NCBI GenBank assembly: GCA_012934845.2
Contig: WNNJ02003085.1
Coordinates: forward strand, 106,211-170,210
Direction of reading: 5' to 3'
Source of the DNA: Pomphorhynchus laevis
Lineage: Eukaryota; Acanthocephala; Palaeacanthocephala; Echinorhynchida; Pomphorhynchidae
DNA: 64,000 nt
Shown: positions 1-10,900 of the stretch, in pieces
How positions within the stretch are numbered: the first letter of the stretch is position 1
Layout: each line of letters begins with the position of its first letter
The notes under the pieces: model-generated
The model's database searches: none
The model's input: the letters and a program-made list of their open reading frames with translations, nothing else
What the model was told of the DNA's origin: nothing
Position numbers and translations under genes: made by a program

Positions 1-2
1 AG

Positions 3-628
3 GCAAATAGAACGAAAATACCGACACGCATCCTTAAGTTTATCTTTACGCACGAATCTACGGCTAGCATAGTCCAAGAGTGTTCATTTCGTTTAGGGTG
101 CAGCCTAATCCGGGTTTTGAAAGATCTGACATATGATGAACACCCGTGTTTGAAAATTGCCAAACAACAACTTAACGAACGAACCAAAGCAGGGGAGAAA
201 AATCTCACAATTCATAATTTTCAAGTAGTGCGTCGAAGGACTCGTATTCACTGGGTTTAATTAAAACAAGTGTGAAATTTGGTTCTTTTGCCGCCTCAGC
301 AACTTACAATATGCTGGAAAACATAGACCAACCGACATCTCCTCTATATAATGTTCTGAACAGTTTTGAATATAAATATATTCACAGTCACTCTAGTCTA
401 CAGCAAGAATGCTACTTTTCTCATACTTTCCATTACACTAACGCGCAAAGCCTAGTTAGTAAAATCGATGAATTACGATTTCATCGATTCGGGGTACGAG
501 TCCTTGATGTGCGGGAATCACAGAGTCTTGGCTAAGTTTTGATATCCTTGATGGCGAAATTGATATAAATTATTTTTCTTCATATCGTACAGACAGATCT
601 ATGTGCAGAGTGTGATGTGTTGTTCTGT
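3..628 (+). mobile_element. CR1-like LINE copy 1, 5' part (end of ORF1, start of endonuclease)
   Basis: Positions 3-260 are an open frame ending in a TAA stop. It carries the ORF1 C-terminal motif NFQVVRRR, which recurs in the minus-strand CR1-like copy near 48.5 kb. After a short gap ORF2 begins with the endonuclease signature NAQSLVSKIDELR and, one frame shift later, TESWL and VVLYVH, typical of the start of an apurinic endonuclease domain in CR1/L2/Jockey-group LINEs. The frame is broken by small indels and a stop. The element is cut at 636 by a hAT insertion and resumes at 3,292. It runs off the left edge of the window, so its 5' end is not seen. Confidence 0.8.
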
Positions 629-636
629 ATGTACAC
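629..636. repeat. hAT target-site duplication, left copy
   Basis: ATGTACAC, repeated exactly at 3,284-3,291 directly outside the opposite end of the element. It lies in LINE endonuclease coding sequence. Confidence 0.8.
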
Positions 637-836
637 TATGGGTATAAAAGTTTTTTAAAAACAAAACGTCTAGTTTGCAAAATATGAAAAATATGTTACT
701 GTTTGCATAAATCAAGCGTAAATTTCATTCTTCGAAAAAAACCTTCTCCCGAAAGTGAATTTAAAATTTTTATTTTGTAATTAAAAATATAAAATTTAAA
801 AATTGTAAAATACAAAAAAAACAAGCGGTTTTCTTT

Positions 837-3125
837 CTATTCATTATCGTTTGACAATATAAATCTTAACTTCATGTTCTCTTCTTTTAACCTCATGTTG
901 CACAAAATTTTTGCTTGATACACTGCTCTTTCGGCACATATATTACTTCGTTCGATATCCATGGAGGACTTATCTCTATTCCAATATTTTGTTAATGTAG
1001 ACAAAGCTTTTGGATAATTTGCAAATGCCATCGATAACTCCTCGAACGACGTCTCGTTGTATTTCTGATCACTGAACTAATAGGTACCCCACTTTCCACA
1101 TATTATGTCACAGACACATTTCATTTCCAATCTTTGAGCGGGTATCAATATATATGCCAAAAGCGCAAAAGTTGCTCTACTGTTCCAACGTGCATATCTC
1201 AAATTTGGTAAAGCATGGAAATGTACGAGTGGGAAGCGACAACGGATTTGATAATAGTTGTACACGTCCATCAGATGATGCAAGAAACACATGTCATCTC
1301 TCCAACCAGAAAGCGCTTCCGATTCGAATTCTCCCTGTTCAAAATCATGTTTTAGTTTGTCGTAGTCCTTAGTCAGTAGACTAACAAATTCATAGGAAAT
1401 TTCTGGAGACACTGTGTACTTTCCAAAATATTCGTCCATAATAATTCTTAATGCTCTGTCTAGAATATGGTGTTGACAACCTATGAACTGTGGAACCTCA
1501 TTTGTTTCATTTCGCAATCTTGATTGCAATCTAGTGACTATACAATTTTTAAAACTGACGTTGACACTGGTTGTGTCCGACACGATCATCTTGATGGATT
1601 TCATGATTCCGTATTATTTTGGCGATTCAACGATTCCGTTAACGATCGTTTCGGCTTTTCCATCGTTTAGAAACAACACGTCGATTCTCACTTCACGATT
1701 ATCATTAACCAATACTAATACTTGTATTTCTTTGCCACTATTTTTGAATCCGTCAAAATGTAAACACCAGTTATAGCTCACTTGCGTTTATATCAACTTG
1801 CAAATACTAATAAATAATAATTAAAGTTAATAATTTATAATTCTAATAAAACAATATAATTGTCAAATATAATTGTCTTTATATAATTGTCAAAATATAA
1901 TTATAACAATAAATAAGTATTGTTATTCATTAAAGTGAAATTCAATATAAATGCAAGTGTGCTCTATTGGTGTGTAGATTATCAATCAGTGTTCTCTTAA
2001 TTCATTTAGCGTGTCGAATGTTAGCCATATTCAGACCCCTTCTTTTTTGATGGGTACCACTCTTCATACCCCTTCATTTCTCAATCTTCCTTTTCTTGAT
2101 AATTCTCGTCCTGTTTACTGTTCCTTGCGTTCCTGTAATTCCCTTCTTTTACATGTCCCAAACTACTCTACCTCCTTTGGACTCCGCTCCTTCCTGGTGG
2201 CTGCTCCTCTATCGTGGAATCATCTGCCCATTCATATACGCCAATCAACTTCCCTGCAGTGCTTCAAACGACAAATCCGATCCCATTTTAACAATTTATC
2301 TGCTTGACTTTTACATTTTTGTTTGTGGACTTGTAAGCGTACAGCTTGTACGCATTTGCCACATTAAATAAATTTGTATTATTATATAGAAGGCAGCTTG
2401 TCTGGGAGTAGCAATACATACTCCGCATTTTGCTAACGTAACACACATATCAGATGATTTCCTTGATGATGGAGAACATCTTGTAGTTAGAGCTTTTACC
2501 TGATCTGTGCTTTCGTATTTTCTTTTCTTAACCTCGCTGAACACAACATCGTAATCACTAACGCCTTCTGAACCCACATCATCTGTTGACAATTCATTTG
2601 CCATTTCGGCAATTTTATTCTCTGACTTTCGAATTAACTTAGACGGATGAATTGATCCTTCGCGGATCGAGCAATATCCAAGCTTGCCTTTGCTTTCCAT
2701 TTGACTTTCGTAAAATTGCTTGTCTTTAGATGATAGCCAAGTTCCTGATTGGTTAGTAATATCGAATATAGATTTCAATGGATCAAAGCACTGCTTACGT
2801 ACACATTGATCGTAAACTTCAATGTTGAATTGACCTTACTGACTATTCTGCATTTCGAGAGAATTGGCAGATTACATTTTTCCCATAGTTTTGAAACTTC
2901 ATTAGTTAAGACTAGAACTCTCTTTCTACATTTTTTCATATAAGCCAGATGCAGATATCTTCTACAAATTTGTGATTTTAATGGTAGTCGGGTGAATGCG
3001 GATAGAGATGTCATCTCGATAGGTAGGGATATTCTACGCTTAGGTCCTTCCCAGAACGACCTCAAGTTCTTTTCCGACGATTTAGACCTCTTCTGAACCT
3101 CGCTTTTGCTCATGGAGAAATTCAT
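837..3125 (-). pseudogene. hAT-like transposase, broken
   Basis: Read on the minus strand, fragments in order are: an N-terminal piece from 3,125 (MNFSMSKSEVQKR), a charged segment to about 2,391, a segment with HFDGFKNSGKEIQ near 1,760, the block IGCQHHILD near 1,480, ARWNSRA near 1,185, and RSNICAERAV and LRFILSN to the stop at 837. The C-x2-H-x-L block, the RW motif and the C-terminal ERAV-like segment fit a divergent hAT transposase; closely similar proteins are, as I recall, annotated as uncharacterised in other invertebrates. The frame is broken by at least two in-frame stops (one at a conserved Trp position just after GKWGTY), a frameshift near 2,775 and the inserted LINE. An AT-rich stretch at 1,780-1,980 may be an intron. 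It is not functional here. Confidence 0.68.
2055..2390 (+). mobile_element. LINE-A 3' fragment inserted in the hAT element
   Basis: Encodes the last part of family-A ORF2 (TPSFLNLPFLDNSR through FKRQIRSHFNN, stop near 2,307), then the family 3' UTR with a hairpin GCGTAC..GTACGC and an ATTAAATAAATTTGTATT tail. It is 5'-truncated, opposite in strand to the transposase, and splits the transposase frame, so it is younger than the hAT insertion. Confidence 0.82.
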
Positions 3126-3283
3126 CTAAAATAAAAAAAAATAATATTCTTGAAAAAAAATTGGGAGAAGGTTTTTTAAATCACTGATTTTTTTGAGGTG
3201 ATTATTAGTAATTTTACATGATTCCTCATTATTTAATCGCTAGACGATTAAAATATCTAAAAAGGTTAACATTTATACCCCTA

Positions 3284-3291
3284 ATGTACAC
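3284..3291. repeat. hAT target-site duplication, right copy
   Basis: ATGTACAC, identical to 629-636, immediately outside the right inverted terminal repeat. Confidence 0.8.
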
Positions 3292-5190
3292 CCAAGTGCT
3301 TAGTCAAGCTGATTGAATCAGTTACCGAAAATGGTGTAGAAATGTTATGGTGTAGGATGTCGGTGAACAATGATACTCCTATTATCATTGGTCTGATTTA
3401 TCGTAGCTCTTATGCTGATGTCACATCAATGTTGCGTAATCTTAATAAGTTTGCCTCTAATGGAAATGCTGTCGTAATGGGTGATATCAATATGCCTCAT
3501 ATTGATTGGCCATATTGCACAACTCGCTTGCAGAGTAATCTATACTCTGTTGATCTACTTAACACAATAATCGCTTTGGATTTGACCCAGCCAATCCTTC
3601 AACCTACTCGTTTCTATAAGGACAGTCTATCACTGTTAGATGCGTATTTGACTTCCGCCGATCAGACAATATTGAACATTGAGTACTTGTCGACGTTAGG
3701 TAAATCTGATCACTGCATCTTTCACGAGGATTCCATACTGTCTCGCAAAACATGTTTCAAGCGTCATTTTGGACGTGTAAATTGCTTTTAAACCAATTTT
3801 GACTTGGTCCGTCAATACCTAATCCACATTCACAGGCTTAATCCCGTATTAGTTGAGAGAGGTTGATAAAGTGTGGAACCAGTTTTATTTCGTACTGTAT
3901 AATTCGCTGATACGATTTTCGCCCAGAATATCACTGTGCAAGGCTTTGTAAGAGAAAATGAAGTCATATACGTATTTCAAGAAACAATTGATCTGATTAA
4001 CTTTAAGATATTCAAAATAATAAGAAATCGTCTCACTATTTTTAAACGAATAAAACGCCGCCAATTTGAAAAAAGCTTTAAGACAAGTCGGTACATTGCC
4101 TAGGTGTCTTGTTCAACTTTAACTACGCTAATCCTAAAAGCCATAGAAATAATGTCTCTTCACTCCTGAATAACGATGGCAAAACCGTAACAAATGAAGT
4201 CGAAATTTCCAATACATTTGCTGATTTATACACATCATCTACCGATTATGAACATATTAATGTAAATCATTCCCGCCTGATTACGGTCGGTGACGTGTAG
4301 CGTCTATTCTCAGTTGACGATGTCTATCGTGAGCTGAAAAGCATCAAATCACCTTGTTCATTGTGTCCTGATCTTTTGCCTGCTGTATTTCTGAAAAAGC
4401 TTGCGTGTTATATTGCGACACCTCTGCATTGGATATTTATTGCCTCTATTCTGTACTGCCGGGTGCCCAATCCCTGTAGACTGTCAATTATTACTTAACT
4501 GTACAAAAAAGGTGATATGTCTTCCCCGTCAAATTATAGAACGATCAGCATGAGCTACGTATGTTGCTGTTAGCTTGAAACGATTGTGTACATTCGGATC
4601 ATTGATCACTTGGAACAGAATTCATTATTTTCTGACAGACATCATATCTTTAGAAAGAACCGTTTCACCGTTACAAATCTTCTTGTTGCACATAGTGAGT
4701 GGTCACAAATCATAGACACTGGTACTGATATTGATATTTTTTTCAAAGTCATTCGATTGTGTGCACCACAACATCTTAATTTCGAAAATGCATTCACTCA
4801 ATATTGATCCACTGCTATTCTCTTGGCTAAATGGAATATTACGTAACTGGGCTGGATATAATGTAGAAATCCCACAAGGGTTTGTACTTGGTTCTCTGCT
4901 GTCCTGTATATGTCAACGATCTTCCTTATCTTTTAAATTCAGTTTCGTCACTTTATGCGGACAGCCTTAAAATATGGAAAGCAATTCGTTCCTCGTCAGA
5001 TTCGTGTGTCATCCTATCAGATATTGACATCGTTGTAAAGTGGACTCACGACAATAACATGATGATAAATATATCTAAAAAATCAGCATACGCATAAAAG
5101 GTAGAAAAACATCAGATTCATGTTCATTGCATTTTTTGACGGGAAACCTATAGACAATTTCGATCATATTAAGGATTTGGGATCATATTA
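3292..5190 (+). mobile_element. CR1-like LINE copy 1, 3' part (endonuclease and reverse transcriptase)
   Basis: Continues the element of 3-628. From 3,342 an open frame gives the rest of the endonuclease: IIIGLIYR, VVMGDINMPHIDW, LGKSDHC. From about 4,109 a linker (NDGKTVTNEVEISNTFADLY) leads into the reverse transcriptase: a FSVDDVYRELKSIKSP-like block, SNYRTISMS, FDCVHHNILISKM near 4,750, a GVPQG-like PQGFVLGS near 4,875 and ADSLKIW at about 4,960. The catalytic YADD is degraded to YADS. Several frameshifts separate the blocks, so the copy is dead. It ends near 5,190 where an antisense LINE-C fragment abuts it. Confidence 0.78.
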
Positions 5191-5195
5191 AGGAC

Positions 5196-5320
5196 TTGTG
5201 GATGGTGGGCCAGGAAAGTTGAGTAAGATATGTGGATGTGTGGTCAAAGCAACGGAGACGTAGAAGCACTCGAATGGCGGAGTTGATTATGCGTTTTAGG
5301 ATAGGATGATGGATATGATC
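5196..5320 (-). mobile_element. LINE-C fragment
   Basis: About 125 bp whose minus strand encodes the family-C RT thumb region ending FDHTSTYL..LSWPTIH; the same antisense string recurs near 49,270. Truncated at both ends. Confidence 0.7.
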
Positions 5321-7864
5321 CCCTTGCCCGTTATTATAAGAAGATAATTCAGCTGAAATCGTATGTTATTACCGTCTTTTCTACTATAACATTTTTATGT
5401 ATGCATGTATTACATATTTGTTTTATTTTGTTGTTCACATACTTTAAGTATCAGCTAGCAACAATTCGAAAAAACAGTGTACTGTTAATTATGAAAAAGA
5501 TAAACCGAAAGTCGATCGGTTTAATCAATGGATCGGTAAGTTGTGCTCAAATATATATATAGAGAGAGCAAGGCGTTGGAACAACACCAATACTGATGGA
5601 TGTGACATTATGTCAAAACATTATGGTTAAACACATGCGATATTAGTTATATCTAAGATCTCAAAATCTACTAAATAATTTAACGTCAATATAGCGCCGC
5701 TTTGACTGCCGTTAAGGACCTTCACCATTGGTTACCTATACAGACCGAAAAGATGGTGACACTATTATTAGCCCTTAAATATAAAACGAATTTACTGTAA
5801 GTAAATTTTAATTTTGAAATAAAAAAATATTTAAGAACGTGCAAAACAAAAAATATATTATATAAGATATATCATAGCATTTAAATTTGAAAACACGATG
5901 AAAATCGAATTGGTAAAAAATCACAGCATTGCAGTACTATTCTTAGCTAATTGTAAAGTCCAAAAGTTACTCGGTCTCTAAATAAATAAAGAGAAAACAA
6001 TATTTATAACCAAAACATCAAAATTGTTAAATATAAAATTGTAATTATACACAAGTATTTATATAAAATATAATTGTAAATGATCTGTATATATATCGAC
6101 TATAAAATGTGTAATTCCGACGTAAAACTAGATTTTCGGATGTATCTGAATTATATTGTCTACAAAGAATATTTAAGCTAATTCACAAATAATTAAAAAG
6201 AACATTTCTTTTGATGATTATTATGGATTTTATTCAAATTTTGCTAACAGGAAAACTATCGACAGGCTTTCTTCGAAGAATGCTGACAGCTTGTACATTA
6301 GAAACATGAATTGTTTCTCATTTATATAGATTATAACTTAACTGCCCAAATCGTAAAATTTAGATCTTAATGGTGAGAAATCACCCTTAAGAACCGAAAC
6401 ATTTCAGTAAACAAATCTACAATTATCGATTATAGTTTATTTTGTAAGGTGCGAAAAGATTCCAATCCAATCTCACCCTTTAAACACTGATAGTAATTTT
6501 AGATAATACTTACTCACGTAGCAATATTGTCGTTAAACAGGTGTGTTATTCCAGGAATGTTATTAATATGTGAATTAGATGAAATATTATCAATGACATA
6601 TTATTTTTGAATTTTGGTAGCAGAATCAAAATAATATTTTTAATATTTTTCTAACTTTTGTTAGAATCATCAGAAATAATACTTATTATTAAATGAAATA
6701 TTAATAATATTATATCATTAATATATTTCAGGAGAGTGAAACCATTCCGCGTGAATTTATTGTAATACATGTAAGCCAGACGCGAATGACTCATCAGTGC
6801 CAGATCCATCCCACTACTAGGATGGATCTATATTACTTTATTATATTAATATAATATATTAATATATTAATATTATAATATTATATTATTACTATATATA
6901 TTATTAATAATATTAATATTAATATATTAACATTAATATTGTATTTTAGGAATATATAGTAAAAATACAATAGTTTATAATTTCACAAAAATTTATTTAA
7001 AAATTGCTTATTAGTCAATTGTTTTCAAAATTGTATTTATATCAATACTGATTAGTTCAATGAGAAATTACTAGAATATACTATACGGTAAATGTTATAT
7101 TGTTTTAGCAATAAAACTTTGAGCTAAACTACCTATTTCATTATTATTGACACAATTAGATCTGATAACTGAGTTTACGTATTTTGTATGATATTTAAAT
7201 AAAAATAAAGATAAATAATAAATACCGAATTTAAATTACCAAATTTAAAATTAAAAGATTGAATTCCAGTTTTCAAGGTTATGTATATCCGATATCACTA
7301 AACATAATTTAATATACAGTGAAAGTTTACGCATAATATAAAAATGTATAGTGTTATCTTAAAGGTTGTTTTAATATTTTAATGTCAAGTTAGTTTATTA
7401 CGTATTTTTAGTCAATTAGTTTTATATCGTGATTCTATGTAACCAATAAATTTTAAATTTTTTTTTATTATTTTAAAGGAAATAAATTGCATTACGTATA
7501 CACTTAACACTGCGGTGGTGTCGGATTGACGAATAGTAGCATAAACCGATAGCAGATTAATTTCCACTGATGATTTTTCTAGATTTCGGTTACTCGATGT
7601 TGATTTATAATCGTTAAAAAATAAATTACAAAATTGAATATTTAAAATGAATATATACAATGAAAGCATGGAAAAAGTTACTTTACAAAAATACACGCAA
7701 TAAGATAAATATATTAAAATTTAAAAAGCTTTTTATATTTGGACAATCTAATAAGGCTGCAGAAATTACGATATAGAAAAATACGTGGATTACTCTGAAC
7801 AATAGATGCGTAATTTCACTATACAAAATACAGATTTTACTTGCAATAAAATAGATTTACACGG
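5321..7864. other. AT-rich non-coding region downstream of the TOM1-like gene
   Basis: No convincing coding region. It holds A/T microsatellite-like tracts (6,830-6,960), a short hairpin with GATCCATCC arms near 6,812-6,835, and one degraded copy of the hammerhead-like hairpin at 6,643-6,676. Short ORFs here match nothing I recognise. Confidence 0.5.
6643..6676 (-). repeat. Degraded hammerhead-like hairpin motif
   Basis: On the minus strand it reads CTGATGAT, a CTAAC/GTTAG stem with an AAAA loop, then AAAATATT, resembling the motif at 16,623 and 29,023. The GAAA half is altered. Flanking pairing stems were not found. Confidence 0.45.
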
Positions 7865-7960
7865 CTATTCGAGATTAAGTAGGGGTGTATCTATTTGGTT
7901 GATTAGCGATGTGTCTGAATTTCCGTCGTCTTTACCTTCTTCGTCAGTTTTGTTCTCGTT
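7865..7960 (-). CDS. TOM1-like gene, last exon
   Basis: Acceptor AACTTTTTAG ends at 7,961; the exon reads NENKTDEEGKDD..., an acidic linker, and ends LLNLE followed by TAG at 7,867-7,865. LLNLE fits the clathrin-box consensus L-phi-x-phi-acidic. It starts in phase 0, as the previous exon requires. Confidence 0.65.
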   Translation of the reverse strand, partial: NENKTDEEGKDDGNSDTSLINQIDTPLLNLE

Positions 7961-10900
7961 CTAAAAAGTTAAGTGCTCATTATAAATTAAAAAATGCTTT
8001 AAATAAAATTTTGCTATAAATTCAAAAATTTATTGTTAAATTCTTTATTTAAATTCATATCAAAGATACAAAGTGCGAGTATATCTCGATTTAAAGTCTA
8101 AATTACAACATACAATAAACGGTTTGCTATTTTTTTATAATAATTCGTGACGTAATATTATGAAAGAATATGGACATGGAAGAATGTCAGTGTTGACTCA
8201 TATTTTTTGTATTTTACTGTAAATAATGTTGCTAAAATACAAACATTGTGCTTGAAAATAAAATATATTTTGAAAAATAAATATTCGATTTTGTTTTATA
8301 AAAGATAAATATTAATTTACAAAAGGATGTATATTTTTACATCAGGTTTTATAAAGCTTAATGTGAAGGCTTTATCATCCGGAGCTAAAAGATGTGTGTA
8401 CACGTTTTTTGATAAAGTATAAAAGCGATAAGTATTTAAACTTCTAGTAATGAAACTTGTATTTCTTTTAAAATAAATATACGATTTATTCGATGCATAT
8501 ATGTAATTTTCTCAAAATAACTAAAACTACAAGCAGTGTGCGGTTTTAATTAACTCCATAAGATACTTTACGCTAACTATATATGTTCTATCAAATAATG
8601 TGAAGATTATATAATATAAATAATATAAATACGTAGAATTTTTATAAATACGTATGATATTTTAATAATATAAATACATACGATTTTAGTACCCTTTATA
8701 CAAATCTAGATTTAGTAGATATTAAAGAAGCGTTGGTAAAATTAATTAATCTTATATTCGGAAAAATATATACATATATATGTTATAATAATTATAACGC
8801 CTATCTAACAAAAATTAAACCATCAAGTAAATATAAATATATGGATAAAATTGAATTAATAGAATCCTTAAATATTTTGATAAATCAAAATTATTTAAAA
8901 GTAGGGACATCTATATTTAGACAAGTAAAAGGTGTTCCAATGGGTGGTAATAGTAGCCCAATTATAGCTGACTTGTTTTTAAGCTTTATAGAATATGAAT
9001 TTGTTCATAACTGTGTAAAAACTAAATCTAAACAATATAAATATATGAAATATATGTTTCGATACATTGATGATATATGTGTATTTAATTCTAATAATTT
9101 TTATTCAATTAGTGAGCACATTTATCCAGAAAGCCTTATTCTTAACAAAACCAATATTAATGATAAAGAAGGTGTATATCTAGATATGAACATTAAATTA
9201 ACATTATCTAAAACTACTATTAATTTATATCGTAAAGATGACATATTTAAATTTACAAGAAACATATTTTTGCATGAGCATTCATGCATACCATATAATA
9301 TAAAATATAATACATTAAATAATGAAATTTTAAGAATTGCAACAATATGTAATGATATTGGCTTTCTTCAAAATCATTTAAATAATTTAATAGATACATA
9401 TTTTAAACTAGGTTACTATAAAAATAACATCAAACAGAAAATAGTAAAATATATAAATCAACACAATAATATAAAGAATAAATTTAAACTCTTAAGTGGC
9501 AAATTTTTATGGATGGATAATAAATAATATACTTTGCATTAGAATAAGATACTAGATAGTTATTTCAGAGGAAATACATCATTAGCATGTATTTGGCCCC
9601 GCTGCTATGTCGGTTAGAGGAGTTAGGGGCCAAACCTGATAGCATAGCAGTTCTTACTGATAACCTCTAATTCTTATTCTGATACAACGTCTGTTATTTA
9701 TTAGTCAATTCATAAAAATGACGTTTATTTTAAATTTAAATTTTTTATTTTAACTTGATTTAAATTATTAAAAATCTTGAAGCAATTATTTATTTTATTA
9801 TATAATTATTAAATTTTGATTTAGCATAATTATTATGTTTTGTTTATTTTATAATTATATTAAATACGTAGACTCAGTTAGCTGATTTAATTATTGATCA
9901 ATCTCATTTAGATCATAAATCCCTGCCATTGTAATCGTAGAATGTACAGTAGTTTATATTGCAATTATTATGAGAAAGCAATTGGCTATTTCTAAAAATA
10001 TGTTTGTAAGTTAGCCAGATAAGGAGAGTTTAGTAGGGAATTTTTAAACATTATAATATTTTGTTGAATATTACCTTTAAATCGACTAATCACGTAAATG
10101 TCATCAAAATACATCAATATATGACCACAATATATCAGTTTCAAAAAAATCGAAATATGCTCCTGGAGATTGATTTTTACGAACAGAATATAAAGATGTA
10201 TAATATATTTATGTAAATGTTAATATACAATGAATATAAGAACTTAGCATAAGTGCTAGATCACACATTGTTATTTAGCAAATTAAATTAAGAGGAAGCA
10301 TAGCGAAATACCCACTGATGACGGTTTAGAACGTGATATATTGTCATTTGGTTGAAAACATAAAGAATATTAATTGCGTGGATATCAAGCCCGAAACAAT
10401 AAATTTTCAAGAATATTAGAGATTTTACATATTTTTTCGATACGTAATATTTAAAATACGGTATTATTAATATCAGGGTGTCAGCACCACGAAAGAAATT
10501 TAACAGTGAAATTGTCGCAAATGACAAAGTTCACCATTTCGAACTAGTTGGTTCTCATCAGTAGCCTGTACTCCCCACAACTGGATTGAAGTTGGAAGAA
10601 AGGCTATATGGTGATTTGAAACAACGAAAGTCTCAAAGTTCCCTCACAAAGACTGGGGTTTGCAAGAGAACAAGGGACTTTCGTTGTTTCAAATCACCAT
10701 ATAGCCTTTCTCCCAACTTCAATCCAGTTGTGGGGAGTACAGGCTACTGATGAGAACCAACTAGTTCGAAATGGTGACTTTGTCATTTGCGACAATTTCA
10801 CTGTTGAATTTCTTTCGTGGTGCTGACACCCTGATATCAAATAATTACACGAACAATAGTATTTCTATTTTAAGAAATTTATTGGTATTCTTAATATCCA

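Larger units (their letters stand above)
637..3283 (-). mobile_element. hAT-superfamily DNA transposon with 8-bp target duplication
   Basis: The ends are imperfect inverted repeats: TATGGGTATAAA at 637 and, on the other strand from 3,283, TAGGGGTATAAA. A second inverted block (AAAAAACCTTCTCCC at about 736-750 and its complement at 3,163-3,177) lies inside. The flanks are an exact 8-bp direct repeat ATGTACAC at 629-636 and 3,284-3,291, the duplication length made by hAT transposases. Removing 637-3,291 rejoins the endonuclease frame of the host LINE. The element carries one degenerate minus-strand transposase gene and a later LINE-A insertion at about 2,055-2,390. Confidence 0.82.
8711..9890 (+). 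mobile_element. Penelope-like retroelement, family PLE-A, copy 1
   Basis: A 5'-truncated copy with a 264-aa reverse transcriptase ORF followed by about 350 bp containing a structured motif (9,595-9,670) and ending near AGTTAGCTGATTTAATT at about 9,890. The limits come from comparison with copies at 13.4, 14.6, 15.8 and 26.7 kb. It lies in the last large intron of the TOM1-like gene, antisense to it. Confidence 0.68.
10470..10837. mobile_element. Foldback element with a hammerhead ribozyme in each arm
   Basis: Arms 10,470-10,632 and 10,676-10,837 are inverted copies differing at only a few positions, around a 43-bp spacer. The tips read ATATCAGGGTGTCAGCACC. ATAT is its own complement, so a target duplication cannot be told from the arm end. 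There is no ORF; it must be non-autonomous or a relic. Each arm contains a complete hammerhead core reading outward, so transcripts of either strand contain one. The TOM1-like intron hosts it. Confidence 0.85.

Noticed and set aside
6785-6840. Possible hammerhead on the minus strand (CTGATGAG next to a GATCCATCC hairpin)
   Set aside because: No GAAA follows a stem II and no flanking helices pair.
10290-10400. CTGATGA near 10,316 as another hammerhead
   Set aside because: No plausible stem II leads to GAAA and no stems I or III were found.
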